NCBI GenBank assembly: GCA_963770485.1
Contig: CAVYPX010000017.1
Location: 1-64,000, forward strand
Length of the DNA stretch: 64,000 bases
Source of the DNA: CAVVEC01 sp963770485
GTDB lineage: Bacteria; Acidobacteriota; Terriglobia; Terriglobales; Acidobacteriaceae
Direction: 5' to 3'
Part shown: in pieces, positions 41,445 through 48,685 of the stretch
Layout of the letters: each line of letters starts with the position of its first letter
Position numbering within the stretch: the stretch's first letter is position 1
The notes under the pieces: generated by a model
Databases searched by the model: none
What the model was told of the DNA's origin: nothing
Seen by the model: only the letters and a program-made list of their open reading frames with translations
Program-made: the position numbers and the translations under genes

Positions 41445-42206
41445 TTAGTCGTACTTCTCGTACAGAATCGACTTGCGATCCCAGCCCAGGCTCTGCAGCA
41501 ACTCGCGATTGGCTTTGACCATTTTTTCCAAGCCGCAGATATAGGCATGCATGTCAGTGCGGCCCTGAGCAATTGCCGGCACATGATCCTGGACATAGCC
41601 TCGCAGCCCTATCCACTCAGGATCTCCGCGGCTGAGGGTTGGGAGGTAATGAAAGTTGGCATGGTCGGCCGCGAGCCGCAGGAATTCGTCGTGATAGTAG
41701 ATGTCGTTTTCGGTGCGATTGCCGAAGACAAGCCAGAGTTGCTTGCCCTGATGGCGGGATTGAGTGTTGGTGGAGGGCAGGCGTCCTCGCCCGTCTAGGC
41801 TGTATCCGAACAACCAATGCAGCATGGACCTCAAGGGAGCGATCCCGGTGCCGGTGGCGATGAAGATGGTGTCGCGCATAGGCGGGCGAAGAATGAAGTC
41901 CCCGAATGGTCCCTGGCAGGCGATTTCGTCGCCTTCCTTTATATCGCAGAGAAAATTGGACATGAAGCCGTCTTGCACGCGGTTGAGGCAGAGCGCAAAA
42001 CGGTTGTAGTCGCCGGGCGGGGAAGCGATCGAATAGGCGCGGGTGATCTCCTCGCCATCCAGCATGTTCGTCTTAAAAGAGAGCCACTGGCCGGCGACGA
42101 AGCCGAAGCGAGGGACGTTCTTCATTTCAAACTCAAGATGTTTGGTGAGTTCGGAGAGGACGGTGGACCGGACCAGGCTGGCGGCGAAAGTTTGGAAGGG
42201 GGCCAT
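41445..42206 (-). CDS. Ferredoxin/flavodoxin-NADP reductase-like FAD enzyme with in-frame repeat insertion
   Basis: 253 aa. FAD-binding barrel with ITRAYSIASPPGDYNRF, then an NADP domain with FIATGTGIAPLRSML, LWLVFGNRTENDIYYHDEF, MHAYICGLEKMV and the C-terminal ILYEKYD. This fits bacterial Fpr-type reductases of about 248-257 aa that pass electrons between NADPH and ferredoxin/flavodoxin. The segment around residues 136-146 (DGRGRLPST) is encoded by a 28-bp genomic repeat also found outside genes at 16408-16435, so a mobile palindrome appears to have landed here in frame, in the loop after the GTGIAP helix. The domain should tolerate it. Confidence 0.88.
   Translation of the reverse strand: MAPFQTFAASLVRSTVLSELTKHLEFEMKNVPRFGFVAGQWLSFKTNMLDGEEITRAYSIASPPGDYNRFALCLNRVQDGFMSNFLCDIKEGDEIACQGPFGDFILRPPMRDTIFIATGTGIAPLRSMLHWLFGYSLDGRGRLPSTNTQSRHQGKQLWLVFGNRTENDIYYHDEFLRLAADHANFHYLPTLSRGDPEWIGLRGYVQDHVPAIAQGRTDMHAYICGLEKMVKANRELLQSLGWDRKSILYEKYD
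41771..41798. repeat. 28-bp palindromic repeat, copy 2 (inside a CDS)
   Basis: 26 of 28 bases equal the intergenic copy at 16408-16435. It lies inside the reductase gene and contributes nine residues without breaking the frame. Confidence 0.8.
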
Positions 42207-42300
42207 TCATTCCTATAGATGAAGCGAGTCTGGACATGGGAGCAAGACGAACCCTACGAAGAATTCCCAGAAGCATCTCAGAGGGACAATCCTGGCAGGG

Positions 42301-42360
42301 ATCTTTCGACTGCGCCGTGCGATTCGCGAGCGAATCGCACGGCTCCGCTCAAGATGACAG
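42301..42360. repeat. Partial composite-element arm
   Basis: TCTTTCGACTGCGCC...GGCTCCGCTCAAGATGACAG matches the right-arm type of the composite element. An AGAATTCCC piece upstream (about 42261) may be part of a decayed core. It lies between glmS and the reductase gene. Confidence 0.6.
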
Positions 42361-42367
42361 CGTGGAA

Positions 42368-44242
42368 TTACTCCACGGTTACCGATTTTGCCAGATTCCT
42401 CGGCTGATCCACATCACACCCTCGCCGCACCGCGATGTGATACGCCAGCAACTGCAGGGGCACGATCTCCAGAATCGGAGACAGTTCTTCCGGCGCCGGC
42501 GGAATGTAGAGTACGTGGTCGGCCGCTTCTTTGATTTCCTCATCACCTTCGGTGGCGAGCGCGATGACGATGCCGGAGCGCGCCTTTACTTCTTTCAAGT
42601 TGGAAATCGTCTTCTCGTATCGCACGGCTGAAAGCTCATCGTTCGGAGCCCGAGTGGCGATAATTACGACCGGCAAGTTTTCGTCGATCAGCGCGTTAGG
42701 TCCGTGCTTCATCTCGCCCGCCGGATAGCCTTCAGCATGGATGTAGGAGATTTCTTTCAACTTGAGCGCGCCTTCGAGCGCGATCGGGTAATGAATGCCG
42801 CGCCCCAAGAACAGGAAATCCTGGGAGCGGACGTACTCTTTGGCCAAGTCCTCGGTGTCTTCCTCATGGGTCAGAAGGTGCTCGAGTTTGCCGGGAAGCC
42901 GGGTGAGTTCGTAAACGGCCTCTTGAGCTTTTTCATCGCTGATCGTGCCCCGCAGCTCCGCCAAATACAGCGCGAACAGGTAAAGCGCGGTGAGTTGAGC
43001 GGTAAAAGCTTTGGTCGAGGCCACGCCGATCTCCGGGCCGGCATGCGTGTAGATCGTACCGGCGGCTTCGCGCGTGATCATCGAACCAACCACGTTGCAA
43101 ATGGCCAGAGTTTTCGATCCCTTGGCCTTGGCTTCTCTCTGGGCGGCGATGGTGTCGGCGGTTTCGCCGGACTGGGAGATCAGCATGGTCAGGGTGTCCG
43201 GCCCGAGGATGGGGTCGCGATAGCGCCACTCGCTTGCGTAATCGACTTCGACGGGAATCCGCGCCAGGCGCTCGATCATGAACTTGCCCGCCTGTGCCGC
43301 ATGCCAACTGGTGCCGCAGGCGGCGATGTTAATCTTTTGCGCCGCCTTAAACTCGGCCTCCGTCACTTCCATCTCATCCAGAAAAATGTGGCCCGTCTCC
43401 TGCGAAATCCGGCCCAAGGTGGTGTCTCGCACAGCCCGGGGCTGCTCGTAGATTTCTTTGAGCATGAAATGCTTGAACCCGCCTTTTTCCGCCATGATCG
43501 GGTCCCAGGTAACGTGCTGCACTTGGCGCACGATGGGCTGTCCGTTGAAGTCGGTGAGCTGCACGCCTTCCGGAGTAATGACAGCGAGGTCGCCATCGGC
43601 CAAAAAGAACAGGTCGCGGGTGTGATAGAGAATTGCAGGCACGTCGGAGGCAACGAAATATTCGTCTTTTCCCAAACCGATGACGGCCGGTGGGCCATTG
43701 CGGGCGGCGACGATCTTGTTGGGGGCGTCCACCGCGATTACCGCCAGAGCGAACACGCCGGTCAATTGACCCACCGCCTTGCGCACGGCTTCCTCCAGCG
43801 AAGGTCTGTGACCATTTCCCGTCTTGAGGTAGTACTTCTCGACGAGGTGGGCGATCACCTCGGTATCGGTTTCGGTAGTAAAACGGTGGCCTTCCTCGAT
43901 CAGCTTCTTCTTCAGGGCGACGTAGTTCTCGATGATGCCGTTGTGCACCACGACGATGCTACCGGTGCAATCACGATGGGGATGCGCATTCTCTTCTGTG
44001 GGGCGGCCGTGGGTGGCCCAGCGAGTGTGGCCGATACCGTAGGTGCCGTCGAGGGGCTTGAGGCGAATGACTTCTTCGAGATTGCGCAACTTGCCCTCGG
44101 CGCGGCGGATCTGCAGACCTTCGCCATTGCCGCAAACTGCGATGCCGGCGGAATCGTAGCCGCGATATTCCAGGCGCCTCAGCCCGTCAATGATGACGGG
44201 AACGACGCGCTTCTTGCCTACGTATCCCACAATGCCGCACAT
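42368..44242 (-). CDS. glmS: Glutamine-fructose-6-phosphate aminotransferase (isomerising)
   Basis: 624 aa cytosolic enzyme making glucosamine-6-phosphate for peptidoglycan and LPS. The N-terminal glutaminase starts CGIVGYVGKKRVVPV with the catalytic Cys2 after Met removal, and HTRWATHGRPTEENAHPH is present. Two SIS sugar-isomerase domains include SQSGETADTIAAQREAKAKG and the second-domain LGRGIHYPIALEGALKLKEISY, and the C-terminus LAKSVTVE is conserved. Nothing is missing. I see no glmS ribozyme upstream; the 5' side is filled by a composite repeat element. Confidence 0.97.
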   Translation of the reverse strand: MCGIVGYVGKKRVVPVIIDGLRRLEYRGYDSAGIAVCGNGEGLQIRRAEGKLRNLEEVIRLKPLDGTYGIGHTRWATHGRPTEENAHPHRDCTGSIVVVHNGIIENYVALKKKLIEEGHRFTTETDTEVIAHLVEKYYLKTGNGHRPSLEEAVRKAVGQLTGVFALAVIAVDAPNKIVAARNGPPAVIGLGKDEYFVASDVPAILYHTRDLFFLADGDLAVITPEGVQLTDFNGQPIVRQVQHVTWDPIMAEKGGFKHFMLKEIYEQPRAVRDTTLGRISQETGHIFLDEMEVTEAEFKAAQKINIAACGTSWHAAQAGKFMIERLARIPVEVDYASEWRYRDPILGPDTLTMLISQSGETADTIAAQREAKAKGSKTLAICNVVGSMITREAAGTIYTHAGPEIGVASTKAFTAQLTALYLFALYLAELRGTISDEKAQEAVYELTRLPGKLEHLLTHEEDTEDLAKEYVRSQDFLFLGRGIHYPIALEGALKLKEISYIHAEGYPAGEMKHGPNALIDENLPVVIIATRAPNDELSAVRYEKTISNLKEVKARSGIVIALATEGDEEIKEAADHVLYIPPAPEELSPILEIVPLQLLAYHIAVRRGCDVDQPRNLAKSVTVE

Positions 44243-44256
44243 AACCTACTCCTTAT

Positions 44257-44473
44257 GTCATCCTGAGCGAAGTTGTCGTGCGCGAAGCGCACGCCAACGC
44301 AGTCGAAGGACCCCAAGTTCGCTGCTCCCGGATAGAGATCGCAGGGAGTTCTCCGCAGGTCCCAAACTCATTCTCAGAATGCCTCGCCGCGTCATCCTGG
44401 CGCAAACATTTCCGGGGTCCTTCGACTCCGCAGGTTCTCCGCTTCGCGGAGAATCTGCTCCGCTCAGGATGAC
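44257..44473. repeat. Composite miniature element, copy 2
   Basis: Left arm 44257-44313 (GTCATCCTGAGCGAAGTTGT...CAGTCGAAGGACC), about 100 bp of core with CAGGGAGTTCTCCGC and GAATGCCTCG, right arm 44414-44473 (GGTCCTTCGACTCC...CTCAGGATGACA). It occupies nearly the entire gap between purS and glmS. Confidence 0.75.
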
Positions 44474-44483
44474 AATTTCTTCC

Positions 44484-44729
44484 TTAATCCTCAAGTGAGA
44501 AACGGAATTCTTCGATGACGGGATTGGTCAGGACCTCGCGGGCAATCCGTCCAACCTCCGCTTCCGCCTCAGCCCGGCTGAGTCCGCCATCCAGTGTGAT
44601 CTCGAAATACTTGCCCTGGCGGACCTCTTCCAGGCCCTTATACCCCATCTTCTTCAGAGCGCCATGGATCGTCTTTCCCTGGGGATCGAGAACACTCTTC
44701 TTCAGCGAAACGTAAACGTAAGCTTTCAT
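44484..44729 (-). CDS. purS: PurS subunit of phosphoribosylformylglycinamidine synthase
   Basis: 81 aa from ATG 44729 (MKAYVYVSLKKSVLDPQGKTIHGALKKMGY). The conserved VLDPQG and the GKYFEITLDGG segment identify PurS, the small dimeric bridge between PurQ (glutaminase) and PurL (synthetase) in purine biosynthesis. purQ and purL are not adjacent, so the gene is detached from its usual operon. Three more residues to 44738 are possible but unlike the family start. Confidence 0.92.
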   Translation of the reverse strand: MKAYVYVSLKKSVLDPQGKTIHGALKKMGYKGLEEVRQGKYFEITLDGGLSRAEAEAEVGRIAREVLTNPVIEEFRFSLED

Positions 44730-44784
44730 GGGGACCAAACGACATTATACGTCAGCAACGCGCAAAGTATGGGACACGACCGAC

Positions 44785-45027
44785 TTAGCCCACTCGGGCT
44801 AACTGCGCATCCAGATCGGCCAGAGCGTCCTGCAGCATTTTGCGGTGGCGCGGGTTCTGAGCGGTTCCAAGTTGCTGAAGCACACGCTTGCGGGACAAGA
44901 TCAGGCCCTGCCGCTCGCGTTCGTGTGCAGACTGCTCGGGGGTAAGTGGTGGCTTGTGCGTGGCCGGAGTTGATGTCGCTTCCGCCTGCTGTTCTTCGAC
45001 CGACTTGCTCTCCCATCCTCGTGCCAC
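44785..45027 (-). CDS. Small conserved-looking protein, possibly leaderless
   Basis: 80 aa, not recognised as a named family. The N-terminus MARGWESKSVEEQQAEA and the C-terminal helix-rich LILSRKRVLQQLGTAQNPRHRKMLQDALADLDAQL look like a genuine coding sequence (charged, helical, no low-quality stretches). The start is GTG 45027. A perfect TATAAT on the minus strand ends only 7 bases upstream, so transcription should begin at or next to the GTG, giving a leaderless message; no Shine-Dalgarno is present. It is followed at 56 bp by purS on the same strand. Confidence 0.65.
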   Translation of the reverse strand: MARGWESKSVEEQQAEATSTPATHKPPLTPEQSAHERERQGLILSRKRVLQQLGTAQNPRHRKMLQDALADLDAQLARVG

Positions 45028-45034
45028 TCCAGAG

Positions 45035-45040
45035 ATTATA
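45035..45040 (-). promoter_or_regulatory. -10 box of the 80-aa gene
   Basis: Perfect TATAAT on the minus strand, 7 bp before GTG 45027; only a weak TTTCGT at the -35 position. Confidence 0.55.
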
Positions 45041-45493
45041 GAGGTGTCGCTTCTGCCACGAAAGAACCGGCATCCCCAAGTTCTGACCTCGGGTCAGGAA
45101 ACTTAAGGGCACCAACAAATCCTCTTGCGCTGCTCAGAATCCCGTTTATTATTTACGGCAACCGGGTTTCAACAATTTTTGCGTCAAGGTTCGAGGAGGG
45201 GGACGGACCTTCGGACTTGCGCAAATGGGCCCTCGCCGCCACTTCGAATCGAGATTGCCGCTGCGACGCTCCCGTGCCCGCAGGGGAGATTCTTGTCCCC
45301 TGTCCCCGCCTGCCGCGACGGATTTCCGAGCTTTCCAAGAGACTGGATCATTCATAGCCGCAGGTTTTTGGCCGCTCACCCTTGGTCCGGCGAGACGCAT
45401 TCCCAGCCCGGACCGAGTCGTTATGTTCCACTCTTCCAGCATAAAACTAACTGGAGGCGCGACAACTCGAGCAACTCATCGGCAGGAGGCCGT
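45041..45493. other. Intergenic region before the histidine kinase
   Basis: About 450 bp between divergent genes. A plus-strand frame is open throughout (to 45125) and joins the kinase frame, but its sequence is Arg/Pro/Ser-rich and unlike a protein N-terminus. No repeat, tRNA or clear promoter was seen. Confidence 0.4.
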
Positions 45494-47842
45494 ATGTCCA
45501 CACCCGCAATCACCTCTGGACTGTTTAAACCGCCGCAATTTCCCACGAGTCAAGTGCTTTATGGGATGGCCGCACTGGTGGCGATTGCTGTCGGTCCATT
45601 CCTGATCTGGCCGGCTCTTGCCGGGCGCATTCTGGCTTCGAATTTCTTGCCCCATCGGTATTGCTACCTCGGCAGGTCGGGATTGGTGTGGACTCATGTG
45701 ATTGCTGACTCTCTCATTGGTCTGTCCTACTTCACGATTTCCGCAACGCTTGTTTACCTGGTTCAGAAAGGACGCCGCGACATACCTTTCCAGTGGATGT
45801 TTCTGGCGTTCGGCTTGTTCATCGTTGCCTGTGGTGGCACGCATTTCATGGAGGTGTTTACCGTTTGGGTTCCAGTTTACGTGCTTTCCGCAAGCGTCAA
45901 GGTGGTCACGGCTTTGGTATCGGTGGCGACGGCCGTGCTGCTTCCCTTCACGGTTCCACAAATCCTCTCTCTGGTTCAAACCGCGAAGGCTGCGGAAGCG
46001 GCGGAAGGCAAATTCCGTGGGCTGCTGGAGGCGGCCCCGGACGCAGTGATAGTGGTGAATCGCGAGGGCAAGATAGTGCTCGTCAATGCCCAAGTGGAAA
46101 GGTTGTTCGGCTATCGGCGGGAGGAACTATTGGGACGAGAAATTGAGATGCTTGTGCCAGACCTTTTCCGGAGTCGGCACACGGGCCACCGGACGGACTT
46201 CTTCGCCGAGCTTCGAGCACGGCCGATGGGGGCCGGTCTGGAACTGTATGGCTTGCATAAGGAAGGGTACGAGTTCCCGGTAGAGATCAGCCTGAGCCCA
46301 CTGCAGACAGAAGAAGGCGTGCTGGTTTCGAGCGCCATCCGTGATATCAGCGAGCGGAAGCGGGCGGAACGAGCCCTGCGAGACAGCGAAGACCGATGCC
46401 GCGACCTGGTCGAACATAGCCACGACTTGCTGTGCACCCATGATTTGGAGGGAAATCTACTCTCGACGAATCCGGCTCCAACGCGCATCCTGGGGTATGA
46501 AGTCGCCGAACTGTTGAAAATCCCGATGCGGGAATTGATCGCGCCTGAATATCGCGAACAGTTCGACGCGTATCTGGCCAGAATCAAGACCTTCGGCATG
46601 GACAAGGGCGTGATGGCAGTCATGACGCGGACCGGAGAGCGCAGGATCTGGGAATACAACAACACGCTTCGCACCGAGGGCGTGCCGTCGCCCATCGTCC
46701 GTGGTATGGCTCACGATATCACCGACCGGGTGCGAGCGGAAAAATCCTCGAGGCTCTTCCGGATGTTGGTTGACCAATCCAATGATGCCATTGAGGTGGT
46801 TGATCCGGAAACGCTCCGCTTCATTGATATCAATGGTAGGGCCTGCATAGATCTGGGTTACACTCGCGAAGAACTTCTGTCTATGAGAGTTTTCGATATC
46901 GATCCCAATCTTGATCAGTCTAGGCAGGCAGGGGTTAACGCGGAGTTGGAGAGTTCAGGATCTGCCATCTTCGAGAGTCGTCACCGGCGCAAGGATGGAT
47001 CGACGTTCCCGGTGGAAGTCAGCATCAAACAGGTTCAGCTTGACCGAATGTACTGGGTGTCCGTAGCCCGTGACATCACCGAACGCAAACGGAACGAGCA
47101 AGCTCTGCTGGAATCGGGGATCGCACTGGCCCGGATGAATCGAATCGCCGCCATGGGCGAGTTGACGGCATCCATCGCCCATGACATCAACCAACCCCTT
47201 GCTGCGGTGGCCACCGATGCGAGTGCCGTGCTGCACTGGCTCGCGGCACAACCGCCAAACCTGGACGAGGCCCGGGAATCCGCGACCAGGACGGTTCGGG
47301 AGGCGAATCGCGCCGGCGGCGTGATCGAAAGGATTCGTGCGCTGCTCCAGAAGGCGCCGCCTCAACTGCGGCCCCTGGATGGAAATGACGTGATCCGGGA
47401 AGTGTTGCTTCTGGTCAACAGCGAACTTCTAAGGGGCGGCGTGACCCTGAAGACCGAGCTGGTGGCCGATCTTCCCGCGGTGCTCGGCGATCGCGTCCAG
47501 GTGCAGCAGGTCATGCTGAACCTGATCCTGAACGCCATTGATGCGATGAGCATGGTCATGGATCGGCCGCGGGAGTTATTCGTCAAGTCAGCGAAGTGCG
47601 CCGATGGTGTGGTGATTCAGGTTCAAGATTCTGGGAAGGGCCTCGACCCGGAGCAGACAGACCGCGTCTTCGAACCGTTCTTTACCACCAAGCCCCAAGG
47701 TATTGGGATGGGACTATCGATCAGCCGCTCCATCATTGAAGCTCATGGCGGCCGCCTCTGGGCTGGCTCCGGATCTCCCCACGGAACTGTTTTTCAATTC
47801 ATCTTGCCTGAGGCGGAGAGTGCCCATGACCAAGTCGCATAG
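45494..47842 (+). CDS. Ethylene-receptor-like histidine kinase (EBD, PAS x3, HisKA, HATPase)
   Basis: 782 aa from ATG 45494 (GGCAGGAGG upstream). Four transmembrane helices (about 22-44, 66-91, 99-120, 126-150). The last three match the ethylene-binding domain of plant ETR1 and cyanobacterial homologues: D72, Y79 and I82 (ADSLIGLSYFTI), and the copper ligands C113 and H117 in VACGGTHFMEV. ETR1's Pro36 is Ser here. Then come three PAS domains (about 172-290, 295-420, 425-545), the phospho-acceptor H563 (SIAHDINQPL) and the ATPase domain (N-box NLILNAIDAM, DSGKGLDP, GMGLSIS). The 3' end overlaps the response-regulator gene by 17 bp, so this is a cognate pair. The natural signal is unproven. Confidence 0.88.
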   Translation: MSTPAITSGLFKPPQFPTSQVLYGMAALVAIAVGPFLIWPALAGRILASNFLPHRYCYLGRSGLVWTHVIADSLIGLSYFTISATLVYLVQKGRRDIPFQWMFLAFGLFIVACGGTHFMEVFTVWVPVYVLSASVKVVTALVSVATAVLLPFTVPQILSLVQTAKAAEAAEGKFRGLLEAAPDAVIVVNREGKIVLVNAQVERLFGYRREELLGREIEMLVPDLFRSRHTGHRTDFFAELRARPMGAGLELYGLHKEGYEFPVEISLSPLQTEEGVLVSSAIRDISERKRAERALRDSEDRCRDLVEHSHDLLCTHDLEGNLLSTNPAPTRILGYEVAELLKIPMRELIAPEYREQFDAYLARIKTFGMDKGVMAVMTRTGERRIWEYNNTLRTEGVPSPIVRGMAHDITDRVRAEKSSRLFRMLVDQSNDAIEVVDPETLRFIDINGRACIDLGYTREELLSMRVFDIDPNLDQSRQAGVNAELESSGSAIFESRHRRKDGSTFPVEVSIKQVQLDRMYWVSVARDITERKRNEQALLESGIALARMNRIAAMGELTASIAHDINQPLAAVATDASAVLHWLAAQPPNLDEARESATRTVREANRAGGVIERIRALLQKAPPQLRPLDGNDVIREVLLLVNSELLRGGVTLKTELVADLPAVLGDRVQVQQVMLNLILNAIDAMSMVMDRPRELFVKSAKCADGVVIQVQDSGKGLDPEQTDRVFEPFFTTKPQGIGMGLSISRSIIEAHGGRLWAGSGSPHGTVFQFILPEAESAHDQVA

Positions 47843-48455
47843 CGTCGTGTTCGTCATCGATGACGATGCATCGACCCGCGATTCGCTCGGCAGCTTGATC
47901 CGCTCCGAAGGTTACCAGCCCGAGCCCTTCAGCTCAACCCAAGAATTTCTGAGCCAGAAGCGGCCAGATGTGCCCAGTTGCCTCATCCTGGATGTCAGGC
48001 TGCGGGGAAAAAGCGGGCTCGATTTCCAGCGCGAATTAGCCGAGGCCAACATTCACGTTCCGATCATCTTTATCACGGGCCACGGCGACATTCCCATGTC
48101 GGTGCGGGCCATGAAAGCAGGAGCCGTCGAGTTCCTGACCAAGCCGTTCCGCGACCAGGATCTGTTGGATGCAATTCAGGTGGCGCTGGAGAAGGATCGC
48201 AAAAGACGCCACGAAGAGGCGGAAACTGCGATGCTGCTGGAACGATTTGCAGCGCTGACCCCTCGCGAGCGGGAAGTGTTGCCTTTGGTGGTACACGGTC
48301 TGCTCAACAAACAAATCGCAGCCGAAATTGGCACCAGCGAGGCAGCAGTCAAGGTCCACCGCAGCCAGCTCATGCGAAAGATGGGCGCTGCTTCCGTGGC
48401 TGAGCTGGTCAGAATGGCAGGGAAGATGAGAATCCCTCGTAGTAAAGTCGCTTGA
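47826..48455 (+). CDS. FixJ-type response regulator (REC-LuxR HTH)
   Basis: 209 aa from ATG 47826, overlapping the kinase gene by 17 bp. The receiver domain (1-125) has acidic residues D12-D14 (VIDDDAS), phospho-acceptor D56 (CLILDVRLRG), FITGHGDIPMSVRAMKAGAVEFLTKPF, then a LuxR/FixJ HTH (about 145-205: LTPREREVLPLVVHGLLNKQIAAEIGTSEAAVKVHRSQLMRKM). The FixJ-like GHGDIPM motif is intact. It should activate transcription when phosphorylated by the preceding ethylene-receptor-like kinase. Confidence 0.94.
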   Translation: MTKSHSVVFVIDDDASTRDSLGSLIRSEGYQPEPFSSTQEFLSQKRPDVPSCLILDVRLRGKSGLDFQRELAEANIHVPIIFITGHGDIPMSVRAMKAGAVEFLTKPFRDQDLLDAIQVALEKDRKRRHEEAETAMLLERFAALTPREREVLPLVVHGLLNKQIAAEIGTSEAAVKVHRSQLMRKMGAASVAELVRMAGKMRIPRSKVA

Positions 48456-48685
48456 CCTTTCCGAGCACGCCTTTACCAAGGTAACCCAGGGCTTTACCAA
48501 CGTCGAATAGAATTGAACTCTGCACGGTGCTAGGCTGCTAGGTCTATCGGCTTTTCCCGGAAGGGGATCGGGCTGGCAAATCTCCTTGCGGGATGATCAA
48601 TTTCGTGTCTATGATCTAAGTAATCTCTGGTCGGATTACGTGGGAAGTTTGCTCGAGGGGGGCGTAGCTGAAAGGACTCGTGCAA

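Noticed and set aside
44243..44483. glmS ribozyme or riboswitch upstream of glmS
   Set aside because: The region is a composite repeat element with arms found elsewhere; no conserved glmS-ribozyme core was visible.
45125..45493. N-terminal extension of the ethylene-receptor-like kinase
   Set aside because: No signal or domain features; GGCAGGAGG precedes the ATG at 45494.
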